Under the pieces are notes generated by a model. It ran no database searches. It was not told the DNA's origin and saw nothing but the letters and a program-made list of their open reading frames with translations. This document shows, piece after piece, positions 23,401-31,587 of a stretch of DNA of 64,000 bases; position 1 is the first letter of the stretch; every line of letters begins with the position of its first letter. The position numbers and the translations under genes were made by a program. This DNA comes from Glandiceps talaboti (taxonomy: Eukaryota > Hemichordata > Enteropneusta > Spengelidae), in NCBI RefSeq assembly GCF_964340395.1, contig NC_135570.1, positions 14,213,822 through 14,277,821 of the forward strand, given 5' to 3'.

Positions 23401-26179
23401 TCATTACCATTTACACCTCCACTCACATAGTCTAGTTCCTATACAGTATCTTTACCATTTACACATCCACTCGCATAGTCTAGTTCCTATACAGTATCAT
23501 TACCATTTACACCTCCACTCACATAGTCTAGTTCCTATACAGTATCTTTACCATTTACACATCCACTCACAGTCTAGTTCCTATACAGTATCATTACCAT
23601 TTACACATCCACTCACATAGTCTAGTTCCTATACAGTATCGTTACCATTTACACCTCCACTCACATAGTCTAGTTCCCATACAGTATCGTTACCATTTAC
23701 ACCTCCACTCACAGTATAGTCAAAGCCGCTAAAAGTCCTCAGATGCATGAGACGTAATTTAAAATTCATCCACAGCCACCCACACAGTCATTAACGTCAT
23801 GTCTTTGTTAATTAATCACAAAATTCTAACCAATAACACAGTCCCTCATAAAGTTGGTGTTTATTGGGACAGTTATGTAACGTCCAAATATGGGATAATT
23901 TGTCAGCTCAGGATGCTACTTATACACTGTTTATGTCACTATAACAGTTGGGGTTCACTGATTGGATGAACAACTTTTTGTGCTGATTGATTGATTGGCC
24001 AGATGGTTTAGTTAGCATCCAGACTAACCATGGAGTGGAGTGGGTTGATTGCCATTGGACTGGGGAGGGGTGGAGTGAAATGGGATGGAGTCGAGTAGAG
24101 TTGGTGGCTTGGAATGTTGTGGGGTGGCTTGGAGTAGGATATCGTGGAGAGGAATGGGGCGAGTTGGAATGGAGGGGTGGGGTTGGTGGAGTGGAATGGA
24201 AAGGAGTGGATTGGCATAGTCAGAGAAAGTAACTAAACAGTAAAAACAATTTGGTTTCAGTGTGATGCCTTCATAATCAAAATATAGTTTGTATGTCCTC
24301 CGTTAAAGACAGTCTGATTTATTCCAACATTTGTTTATTTTCAGATATACCATCCTTCCATTGATGAATATGTGTTTTATGACAAGACGTATGGAAGAAG
24401 TCTAGATGAAGACCAGGTTATTGAAGGTAACATTATCCATACCCCACAGAATTGTTTAGCTGGCATGACATTCTGATGAATGACTTCGTCAAGCCATATA
24501 GCCAAGTCTCTGAGCTATGTTATCCAAGTCCATATTTGCAAGTTTCAGTATTAGCTGATGGGTTCACTGAAACTACCTGCAGAGCAGTTCACTGAAACTA
24601 TTGCTGATTGGTTCACTGAAACTATTGCTGATTGGTTGACTAAAACTTCTTGCAGATTTGTTCACTGACAGCACTTGCTGATTGGCTCACTAAAACTGCT
24701 TGCTGATTGGTTCATTGAAACCACTTGCTGATTGGCTCACTAAAACTTCTTGCTGATTGGCTCCCTAAAACTATACGTGCTGATTGGCTCACTAAAACTA
24801 CTTGCTGATTGGTTCACTGTAACCACTTGCCAATTGGCTTGCTGAAACCCCTTGCTAAGAAAATCATGAACCCTTAGTGTTTCACTGAAATCATTGTAGA
24901 ATTTCCAGAATACTATTAATGTTATTAGTGTTGACTTATGCATTTCATCTTTTTGATATGTTATGTACACTTATACACCTGGTCTTTTGAAATTTCTTTA
25001 GTTATATCTTGTACTCAGTAACACTTTTCGTTACATATACCTGTCATGGTATTTTGTTCTCTTCACAAAGATTTCTGTGTTGTGTACATACGGTTATCTG
25101 AGAGTATTACTCATCAAATGTCAGTAATTTTACACTTTGTAGGGACTATATTATTTACACCTTTTACACCAATATATTCTAATAATTGCTTCTATCGATG
25201 TTGTTCTGTTCAAGCATCTTGCATTCAATAGTACCATTATTAGTTTTAGTTAATTGATTAAAGACACCTATAGAATACTAACTGCTGTTTTTGTTCCCTA
25301 TTGGTTACTAACCAGGTGTTTTTGTTCCCCATAGGACTTGCCAGATACTTGAATAGTGATGAAGATCTACGGACGGATGTGATCCCTACGTTTATCCAAA
25401 AACTAGAAGAAATACAACGCTGGTTTGAACAGCAAACAAGAGTGCATTTCTTTTCCAGTTCACTGTTACTTGTGTATGAAGGAGACGTCCCAGAATCATC
25501 AGACGATGAGTCGGAGACACATACGGAGTACGGTTCAAATGTGGTGAGTTACTCCGAACTTGAAATGAAAGACTCGGATGCTAGGGAATCCAAACTTGTC
25601 AAAGAATCAACATCGTTACCTCCACCCCCACCAACTCATTACGAATGTAAGGCAAATCAAGAGAAATTTTGTATGGATCTGCATATGCAAAATATGAAAC
25701 TGTGTCATGAAAACCGACCAAATGGGCTCGTAGGTGTCAATACTGGACTTGATTTAACCGATACATCTCTGAACGCTGAAGAATATATAAGAACTGACCA
25801 CGTAGAACATAATGGAGTTACTGAACACCAAACTAAGGGGCTCACAGTTGCTGAAATGAGAGCCAAGCAGAAAAGTAAACTAGGACCCCCTAGTGTAATA
25901 CCTGCAGCAACAGCAAACAGTGATTCTGATTGGTTTGCGAATAATGCAACATGTGATGCCAGCTATCCAATGAATAACTTTGACTCATCTATGCAGGCTT
26001 GTGCAGCAGAGCCAGCCAATCCAATAACTTCTAGTATTAATGAAGATTTAGTAGAGGTAAAAATAATAGATTTTGCACACGTCATACCGTCTGACAGTAT
26101 TGATGAAAGTTATCTGTACGGTCTGAAAAGATTGATACAGCATTTCAAAACTCTAAATGTCTGTGGATTTGAATATTGA
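8526..26179 (+). CDS. IPMK: Inositol polyphosphate multikinase, 5 exons (whole gene span)
   Basis: Exons 8526-8649, 20243-20422, 22578-22750, 24345-24426 and 25335-26179 give 1404 nt, 467 aa plus TGA. Every junction is GT-AG and all phases agree (1,1,0,1). Family role: phosphorylates inositol tris- and tetrakisphosphates and, in animals, PIP2 to PIP3; mainly nuclear in vertebrates. Visible motifs: HQVAGH near the N-terminus (about 30-35), PRGLRELDFY in exon 2, the IPK signature PCILDVKMG (117-125, with D121 and K123), LGMR, SSSLLLVYEG (227-236) and IDFAHV near the C-terminus (D432). Human IPMK is 416 aa; the extra length is an acidic, serine-rich, probably disordered insert at about 240-425. 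Nothing essential looks missing. All four introns contain tandem arrays. Family assignment is firm; substrate preference is not inferable. Confidence 0.95.
8966..9075 (-). repeat. Dispersed AAAGTTTATGAAAAT-family copy (reverse)
   Basis: The reverse complement reads CTGAAATCACAAGTAATT, then ATGACTCTC and GTAGTGGTATTCCCCTTTAAA. This parallels the forward copies at 10470-10580 and 20040-20190. Probably a SINE- or MITE-like remnant. Confidence 0.55.
9466..9850 (+). mobile_element. MITE family A, copy 1 (385 bp)
   Basis: One of five related copies in the window. The ends are inverted repeats of the form AGGCCTAAAAA...TTGTTTGGTTCCG. Inside are shared blocks such as CTCTGTGTTATTGG, CATCAGATGTACAGCCA and GTTTTATATTGTC. 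No ORF of transposase type, so non-autonomous. Confidence 0.82.
10039..10337 (+). repeat. Pair of short direct repeats
   Basis: GTTTGTAATATGATTT followed by TTTCATCTCAAAACCAAATAA occurs at about 10039-10080 and again at about 10290-10337. This is a local duplication of roughly 45 bp with one difference. Confidence 0.7.
10470..10580 (+). repeat. Dispersed AAAGTTTATGAAAAT-family copy
   Basis: Carries CTGAAATCACAAGTAATTG and CAAAGTTTATGAAAATATC, then GGGAGTGGTTTTCCCTTTT. Same order of blocks as the copies at 8966 (reverse) and 20040. Confidence 0.55.
11455..11489. repeat. (GAAA)n microsatellite
   Basis: About nine GAAA units. Confidence 0.9.
11542..11700 (+). mobile_element. MITE family D, copy 1
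   Basis: Shares GTTGTTGTG, TTTCTTGTGAGTCACCACA, AGAGATAGGGG, TTGGTGT.TCACTAGA and CAAATTGGCT with 41459-41629, and in reverse with about 30949-31085. The ends here are degraded. Confidence 0.7.
11879..12119. mobile_element. Inverted repeat with 62-bp arms
   Basis: 11879-11940 and 12058-12119 are inverted copies with few mismatches: GGAAAGTTGAATTCAAACAA against TTGTTTGAATTGGACTTTCC, and TATCTGATAACAGGAG against CTCCTGTTATCAGATA. The spacer is 117 bp. Probably a MITE or foldback element; no coding capacity. Confidence 0.8.
12605..12660 (+). mobile_element. Fragment of hAT-like MITE family H
   Basis: CAGTGCTTTTGCTGAGGTTT followed by GGGAAATTTTGTAAAAATGG matches the left end of the family H copies at 12865 and 27252. 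Confidence 0.45.
12865..13021 (+). mobile_element. hAT-like MITE family H, 157 bp
   Basis: Starts CAGTGTTTTTACCAAAGG and ends CCCTTAGCAAAAACACTG, an inverted terminal pair of about 16 bp. The same family occurs at 27252-27719, where it is interrupted, and more diverged at about 61703-61871. The CAGTG ends suggest hAT, but no clear 8-bp target duplication is visible. Confidence 0.7.
13553..13804. mobile_element. MITE with CAGGGCTCGAAATTAAC ends
   Basis: 252 bp bounded by CAGGGCTCGAAATTAAC and its mirror GTTAATTTCGAGCCCTG, flanked on both sides by TGAGG (13548-13552 and 13805-13809). Internally the GGGCTACCA/TGGTAGCCC blocks are repeated in both orientations. Non-autonomous DNA element; superfamily uncertain. 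Confidence 0.8.
14479..16096. repeat. 46-bp minisatellite, about 35 copies
   Basis: The unit runs ACATGGCAAGTG, TTTCTATTCTG, TTCTGTACAGAA, TCCCACATCAA. Variants are confined to a few positions (GGCAAGTG/GGCAAATG/GACAAGTG; CCCACA/CCCTCA/CCTACA), and one unit near 15190 has an extra TTCTG. Each unit holds a perfect 12-bp palindrome, TTCTGTACAGAA. Because 46 is not a multiple of 3 and the unit lacks stops, all three forward frames stay open. The apparent 621-codon ORF is therefore an artefact. Confidence 0.97.
17745..18620 (+). mobile_element. Dispersed element B, copy 1 (interrupted)
   Basis: Carries one 48-bp-type unit (TCTAGTTCCTATACAGTATC... CCTCCACTCACA) followed by a tail with GATGCATGAGATG, CCACAGCCACCCACACAGTC and AACCAATAACACAGTCCC. 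The tail matches 23713-24010 and, in reverse, 39069-39247. It is split at 18091-18452 by a younger element and resumes at 18453. Confidence 0.8.
18082..18461. mobile_element. MULE-like MITE, 362 bp, with 9-bp target duplication
   Basis: Element 18091-18452 starts TAGACTCTCTTACAG and ends with the inverted counterpart CTGTGAGAGAGTCTA. The arms are about 165 bp, nearly the whole element, with a short loop near 18260. CTTTTTGTG flanks both sides (18082-18090 and 18453-18461). Long inverted termini with a 9-bp duplication are typical of the Mutator superfamily (family knowledge). The uninterrupted target is visible in the related copy at about 23972-23990. No transposase. Confidence 0.85.
19490..19995. 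repeat. Minisatellite of about 43 bp, about 11 copies
   Basis: The unit is GATAGGTAAAGACTCCCTAG, TCAACTAATTTATAGACTTA, AT. Period varies between about 42 and 47 because some units have CATGATTAGG in place of AATGATAGG. Lies in IPMK intron 1, about 250 bp before exon 2. Confidence 0.88.
20040..20190 (+). repeat. Dispersed AAAGTTTATGAAAAT-family copy
   Basis: Contains ACTCTCAGGAGCCCAAAGTT, TATGAAAATGCC and GGGGTGGTGTTATCCTTTAA, aligning with the other copies. It lies directly upstream of the IPMK exon 2 acceptor. Confidence 0.55.
20243..20422 (+). CDS. IPMK: IPMK exon 2
   Basis: The acceptor TTTCTGTTACAG precedes GC ATG TTA. Encodes GMLQYVDGTILKAM and PRGLRELDFYENVF, the beta-strand/lysine region of the kinase N-lobe. 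It ends TCA GAA A before GTATCC (phase 1). Confidence 0.94.
20463..21305. repeat. 56-bp minisatellite, about 15 copies
   Basis: The unit is AGGCCACATAGCAACCTCTA, TCCTACCAGGTCCCCAGTTA, TATAGCTAGGCTAACT. It starts only about 40 bp after the exon 2 donor in IPMK intron 2. Variants include CATTCATACAGC for CAGTTATATAGC in a consecutive block near 20890-21020, so a variant unit has been amplified locally. Confidence 0.95.
22578..22750 (+). CDS. IPMK: IPMK exon 3
   Basis: Follows ATCGTAG; the upstream alternative acceptor would hit a stop, so this one is chosen. Encodes ITYLKLDDITQRFSK then the signature PCILDVKMG and QLLGMR. Ends AGG before GTAGGT (phase 0). The polypyrimidine tract is weak. Confidence 0.93.
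22868..23045. repeat. (AATTG)n then GGAGT-rich satellite-like tract
   Basis: Five or so AATTG units pass into about 150 bp of degenerate GTGGAGTGGG/GGAATGG repeats with many G-runs on the plus strand. It abuts the 48-bp array. A similar G-rich tract is at 24030-24220. Confidence 0.85.
23046..24020 (+). mobile_element. Dispersed element B, copy 2, with 14-fold 48-bp array
   Basis: 23046-23712 holds about 14 units of TAGTCTAGTTCCTATACAGT, ATCGTTACCATTTACACC, TCCACTCACA. From 23713 the sequence continues into the same tail as copy 1 (17800 onward): GATGCATGAGACG, CACAGCCACCCACACAGTC, TAACAGTTGGGGTTCACTG. Copies 1 and 3 have a single unit, so the array expanded inside this copy. Located in IPMK intron 3. 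Confidence 0.88.
24030..24220. repeat. G-rich GGAGTGG-type degenerate tract
   Basis: Degenerate GGAGTGG/GGGGTGG/GGAATGG repeats, purine-rich on the plus strand. It flanks element B copy 2 on the right as 22900-23045 does on the left. Open frames across it are low-complexity artefacts. Confidence 0.8.
24345..24426 (+). CDS. IPMK: IPMK exon 4
   Basis: The acceptor TTTATTTTCAG precedes ATA TAC CAT. Encodes IYHPSIDEYVFYDKTYGRSL then DEDQVIE. Ends GAA G before GTAACA (phase 1). Matches the family segment between LGMR and the exon 5 helix. Confidence 0.93.
24552..24850. repeat. Degenerate repeat of about 30 bp with GATTGG in each unit
   Basis: About ten copies of CTTGCTGATTGGCTCACTAA AAC with variants (GGTTCACTGAAAC). 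Each unit carries ATTGG, the reverse of a CCAAT box. Lies in IPMK intron 4. Confidence 0.82.
25335..26179 (+). CDS. IPMK: IPMK exon 5 (terminal)
   Basis: The acceptor TTGTTCCCCATAG precedes GA CTT GCC. Encodes GLARYLNSDEDL, a helix ending IQRWFEQQ, SSSLLLVYEGD, a long acidic/serine-rich stretch (PESSDDESETHTE), then VKIIDFAHVIPSDSIDESYL and YGLKRLIQHF. Stop TGA at 26177-26179. Confidence 0.95.
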
Positions 26180-26393
26180 GCAATGTCGTCGGTTTGCTGG
26201 TACCATTGTTCTAGCGTCGTTGCTGGTTGGTCTTGATTTTGATGTGTCAAAACTGACTTAGGAAAACAAACTCAGTATTTCAATTCAATGAAGTGCAAAT
26301 GGCTGGATTTTAAATCTATCCACTGTGTCAGATGACAACAGCAGAGTCCCCACATTGTAAATATTAATGAATTGGGCATCGGAAGATGGCATA

Positions 26394-26745
26394 AGGCCTT
26401 AAATAATGTTTGGTTCTGATTACCCAACCCCACCTAGATTTTCAGTGCTGACCCTAAGTTTTTTTTATGTATTCAAGAAAAAAATAATGAAATTGTGAAA
26501 ATTGTGAAATCTCGTGAGAAATAGTGAATGCGCTAACGTACATCAACTTAAAAAGACAATATAAAACTGTTCTTCCAATCTGTAATGGCTGTACATATGA
26601 TTTGAAGAAACAACAGAAAATATAACTACCTGAACTGGACACTCACACATGAAAAAAATGAATAAAAACTATTTTAAAAATCTACCTACCCACCTATTCT
26701 AAAATTGAGCATACTCAGAACCAGACAATTTTTTTTTTAGGCCTA
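26394..26745 (-). mobile_element. MITE family A, copy 2
   Basis: Reverse orientation relative to 9466. Ends AGGCCTTAAATAATGTTTGG and CAATTTTTTTTTTAGGCCTA. Lies about 215 bp after the IPMK stop codon and contains the first AATAAA downstream of that stop (26661-26666). Confidence 0.82.
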
Positions 26746-27251
26746 AGCCAATCACAGAGGGAAACGTTTTCTAATTGACTTTGTAGTGTCTATGTGGGTT
26801 GAGCCATTGCTACATGAAGTTGTCATCTGATTCTGGGTTTGAATATTAAATTTTTGGCAAAAGTCCTCAGCGTGTTTTGAAAGGACATAGGCAAGATGAA
26901 CATAGTGAAGGTTCTTAGGTAGTTATACCAGGGAGGCTCGCAGTTGGCCAGTGGTCAAAAATTTATATATGCAAACTGGAAGCAACAAATGATTTTTGCA
27001 TTTTGCCTTTATTAGGTTCAACTATGAATTTTGCATATTGTATTTCATTAATTAAGAAGATGACATTCAGAATAGGATAAAATGTACTGTAAACATGAAA
27101 ATTTTCACCAAAGACAAAATATGAAGGTGAGATTTCTTGACCATTGTACCGGGCTTAGTAACGTGCAAAAATTAGACTATGGGAACTGGTGAACACTTTT
27201 CAATTGCAAACATTTCTTAAAAATATCTAGTCTAGGTTTATACTTTATAGT

Positions 27252-27719
27252 CAGTGTTTTTTGCTAAGGTTAGGGAACCCCAATAACAGAAATGGGGAAA
27301 TTGTAAAAGTTGTAAAGTTTTCCATACAATCTACCATCATTTTGTTTGGGATCTCTGGTAAAATGAGGGGAACCTCCGATAGTTTTTACCTGCTTACCAC
27401 TCTTAAAAGTCACCATATGGATGAGGATTGGGGTATTTATTTCGGATTTTTATGGCTTCCTACTTGGAAAATCACTGTGAAACAACATTAACAAAGTCCT
27501 TGTTTGCAACTCATTAATAAATATGTACAATAATGAATATTTTTACATATTTAAAAAAAAACACTTTTTGCTCTGTATTAAGTTACAAATACAGACTTTG
27601 TCAGTGTTGATTCACATTGATTTTTCAAGTAGGAAGCCGCAATAAAATTGTTTTGTAAATTAAAAATCCCAAATTAATACCCAATCCTCATCCATATGAC
27701 CACTTTAGCAAAAATATTG
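27252..27719 (+). mobile_element. hAT-like MITE family H, interrupted copy
   Basis: Left end CAGTGTTTTTTGCTAAGG. The body (GGGAACCCCAATAACAG, TTTTGTTTGGGA, TGGTAAAATGA) parallels 12865-13021. The right end TTAGCAAAAATATTG is separated from the body by a 299-bp insertion at 27406-27704. Confidence 0.75.
27406..27704. mobile_element. PIF/Harbinger-like palindromic MITE, copy 1 (nested)
   Basis: Starts AAAGTCACCATATGGATGAG and ends CTCATCCATATGACCACT, with arms of more than 100 bp. TTA lies on both sides, matching the 3-bp TWA duplication of PIF/Harbinger elements (family knowledge). It splits the right terminus of the family H element; the empty site is seen at 13013 (CTTAGCAAAAACACTG). Related copies at 29827 and 31237. 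Confidence 0.78.
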
Positions 27720-28659
27720 ATAGTATATATTGATTAGATATCACCTTTAGTGGAATTATTCCATCATGGCATCTGTAAATAATGTAACATTCTCTGTTTT
27801 CAGTGAGAGGGAAAAATTACTCTGGTTTCATAGCGAGACTTGTGTCACCTTTTGGAATGTTATTTTTTTATAAACTTACTATTATCGTAAATTATCAGTG
27901 ATTTTGTCAACTTTATACTCTTCAAAGCATTTTTTTTTATCATTTACTAACATTTCACGTCGCACTTTACACTATCTTACCCACAACTCTCTCTGATTGG
28001 TATGCTTGGAAGTTCCTTATTTTATAACTTCTTCAATAACCCATATTTGTCAACATTTTAAACATCATAATTACGTTTAACTAATATGTAACGAAAAGTA
28101 TGGTTAGGAATCAAAAATAAAGTTCTAAATTTTGCATAAATGTGCTAACAACTAAATGAAACATGTACTGTGAAAAGTCAAAGTATCAATAACTTGGGTA
28201 GTCAGTGTGTATGATGAGTTTTAGTATATAAATTTCTTTCTATTCAAATAAATCTATATCTTTGGCAAAGTCATAACAGGTGTCTATATTTTCCTTAGTC
28301 TCGTAGAAAATATTTTGCATGTCTGTCAAGAAAATCCGTTGACAAATTTCTAAAATTGCTACTTCTACAATAAATCATTGATACCAGAACCAATGAAAAT
28401 ATGTATTCAGAAACTCACCAGTGTCAATCTACGTTTTGAAAATGGCAAATTTTTTTTTACAAAATCCTGTGTACAGGTGAGATTTGTCTGACTTCAAGGA
28501 GATGATGTCCAACAGTACAAATCGGAGAGAGTTGTGGGTAAAATATTGTACAGTGCGTTGTTTGTGTTTGTACATCATTGCTAGATTGAAATATTTGTCA
28601 CTGTGTACTCTCCTTAATGTGCAACCACTGTGACCTGGTTTGAATATGAATGCAGATGT

Positions 28660-29031
28660 ACAACTGCTGACATCAGACCATGGACAAACAGAACTTGTTA
28701 CAAACAGGGAAATTAAACAAATGAATTGGATTAATAACACTTGACACAGCATGTTGGAAGTACAGAGACTTGTATTACATTCCATCATTTGATAAGAACA
28801 GTTTTATGGCCACTTTACCTATTAGCTGAGTTCACAAACAAATGTACAGTTTTCATGGCATTTCATGTACACATAAAGAGGCCATAAAACTGTTCTTATC
28901 AAACCATAGTGTGTAATACAAGTCTCTGCTGTTCCAAAGTGCTTAGCCAAGTGTTATAAATCAAATTCGTTTGTTTACTTTTCTTGTTTATAAGAGGTTC
29001 AGTTCGTCCACAGTCTGATGCCAGCAGTTGT
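28660..29031. mobile_element. Large inverted repeat, family G copy 1
   Basis: 28660-28811 and 28872-29031 are inverted copies of about 155 bp: ACAACTGCTGACATCAG against CTGATGCCAGCAGTTGT, and AAGAACAGTTTTATGGCC against GGCCATAAAACTGTTCTT. A third arm lies at 38850-39001. Foldback/MITE structure without coding capacity. Confidence 0.85.
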
Positions 29032-29826
29032 ATATGTGAAAAAAGAGGTAAATACAGTGGTATAATACACATCGTCAAGTTATCACCATAACGATAGCTA
29101 ATACCACCGTGGTTTTAGTAGGAAATGCAACTCAACACTAATGTACCTTGTTACTTAGGAACGATCTCACAATGTCACACAAGCTCAATAAACAAACCTT
29201 TTTCATTTAGGGGGAGGGGTCTGGCACCAATACAATTGCTGAAATTCATTTTTGGACTTCAAACAAATTTTCAAAACGGGTTCTGTATTTACTACCGACA
29301 TGTTGATATATTTTTTTACAATTGACTTCTAATGTGAGATACATTGTAGGGTTTGAACATTTCCAGTAGTATCTTAAAGTGTTTGTCATCATGTTTTTAC
29401 ATTGTATCGATCGTAGTAGTGTGACCGCTACAGTTGTCATTATGGTGTACATCATATATAAACATGACAGTATCGCACTTGTGAACGTTCTGTTAGGGGG
29501 AGGGAGGAAAGGGGTTTTGTCCTAAACGAATAAAGTTCATTTATTGAGCTTGTGTGACATTGTGCAATCATCCCTTAGGCACATAGTCTTTAGTGAACAA
29601 AAATGAATTTTTCAATTTTCATCTTAGCACACTTTGAAACACATATTCATCTTTCTACTTTCGCTACAAATATTGTCTTCTCAACAATTTTGTAGTCAGT
29701 GTTTCCAGATTCAAACACACACACTTTTAATGGTGCATTTTTGTAAATAAGTAAAGGTAAAATAAAGACAGATTTATGTTATCAGGTGTGTGAATCAATA
29801 CATTAACTTACATATTGTGACTTTTA

Positions 29827-30175
29827 AAGTGGCCATATGGATGAGGATTGGATATTTATTTTTGATTTTTAATTTATAAAACAATTTTATCATGGCTTCC
29901 TACTTGAAAAAAATCAATGTGAAACATCATATGCCAAAGCCTTGTTTGTAACTCAATAATTAAAAAGACTGATAAGTGTGTAAAAGTATTTGTTATTGTA
30001 CGTTCAAACTTTTTTACACATTTTTTTTTAGCTATTTACAATATAGTGAGTTACAAACAAGGACTTGGTCTATGTTGTTTCACTTTGATTTTTTTCAAGT
30101 AGGAAGCCATGATAAAATTGTCTTATAATTTGATAATCAAAACTGAATATCCAATCGTCAGCCATATGCCACTAT
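29827..30175. mobile_element. PIF/Harbinger-like palindromic MITE, copy 2
   Basis: Long inverted arms: AAGTGGCCATATGGATGAG and CTTCCTACTTGAAAAAAATC on the left; GTTACAAACAAGGACTTGG and AAGTAGGAAGCCATGATAAA on the right. Ends are slightly degraded on the right (GCCACTATAAG). Confidence 0.82.
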
Positions 30176-30619
30176 AAGTATACACAATGTACTATAATCA
30201 AATGTTTTCATCTGCTATATAAAAATGTAGCCAAACTGTAAAAGTATTGTCTTCAGCTAAAATTTTTGAGTATTAAAATATATGAAATATAAGCCGAAGT
30301 TCCTGCACAAACTCCTAGTGTATTGACAATCGTAGCCAAAATGGCGTCTATGACCTTTCAACTTTACATTATGTCAAAGGTCATGTACAAAAACTATCAA
30401 GCGTTAACCATCAATAATTTGAATTTGTACAGATTTACTAAAAAAGTAAACACAACAGGCAATATTACAAGATATATGACATTGTGTTATATTTGGATTG
30501 TGTCTTCCATTTCACTGACTTATGAGGTTTCTATATGAAAAAAATAAATAACATTATTGTTACCGGTATCTTGGCAGTCATTTCTTTCATTCTCACAAAT
30601 CAGAGCTGTTATTTCTTCC

Positions 30620-30720
30620 AAGTCTGTAAGGTATGCCATGAGAGGGCGCCCTCATACATCTGTCAACCCCTTGAGAGGAGGCCGGTGAGGGCGTAACAAT
30701 ATGACATATCTTACAGTCTT
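30620..30720. mobile_element. Small foldback element, about 100 bp
   Basis: AAGTCTGTAAGGTATGCCAT pairs with ATGACATATCTTACAGTCTT, with inner GGGCGCCCTCA against TGAGGGCGT. Non-coding. Confidence 0.6.
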
Positions 30721-30948
30721 ATTTCTACTGTGACACTGCGAAATCATTGCCTCTTGGCGATGCGTCTTGGACGGTGTCGTAAAAGAGGCTGTGGTTTATG
30801 CTAATGATTTAGCTGAATAGACCATTTAGTTACAAACTTTCTCATTGAACTATTTACTGATTACCTCTGTGTATAAGTGTATCATATCCATGTGACATAG
30901 TATAGTTCAAATTTGATAGTATGACTTACCGTTATATTGCCTGTGAGC

Positions 30949-31085
30949 AGTGCGCCCTCTAAGCCAATTTGATGCACCATTGACGCACACAATTTCTAGT
31001 GACGCACCAAAATTTAGTGTTCCCTTATCTCTTACTATGTGGTGACTCTCAAGAAATGGTATTTTGACTCGCAACAACAAAATTC
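30949..31085 (-). mobile_element. MITE family D, copy 2 (reverse)
   Basis: AGTGCGCCCTCTAAGCCAAT, TCTAGTGACGCACCAAAATT and TATCTCTTACTATGTGGTGA are the reverse complement of the family D body seen at 11542 and 41459. Confidence 0.7.
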
Positions 31086-31236
31086 ACCATGTCTCAGAAT
31101 GCATTGTCATTTCAACTTTTGGTTGTCCTATCAGCATTTGGCTATACTTACAAAATAATCATATACTGTATAGAACATAGTACACTAGTATTATTCTCGT
31201 TTCTCGTACGTACGTTTCTCAAACATGTCACTGTTA

Positions 31237-31587
31237 AAGTGGCCATATGGACGAGGATTTGGTATTGATTTTGGATTTTTAATTAATAAAACAATTTTAT
31301 CAGGGTGTCCTACTCGAAAAATCAATGTGACACAACATTGACAAAGTCTTGTGTTTGTAACTCAAAACATTGCAAAAAGCTAAAAAAAAAATTGTAAATA
31401 GTTTGTTTTTGTATGTACAATAAAAAACAATTTAGACATTTGTTATGATTTTGCAATTTATTGAGTTATAAACAAGGATTTGGCATATATTTTTTTTTTT
31501 CACATAAATGTTTCAAGTAGAAGCCGTGATAAAATTATTTTATCAAGTTATCAAAACAAATACCAAATCCTCATCCATATGGCCACA
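31237..31587. mobile_element. PIF/Harbinger-like palindromic MITE, copy 3
   Basis: Begins AAGTGGCCATATGGACGAGG after TTA (31234-31236) and ends CATCCATATGGCCACA before TTA (31588-31590). The inverted arms contain the same CCTACTCGAAAAATC / TTTCAAGTAGAAGCC blocks as the other copies. Confidence 0.82.
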
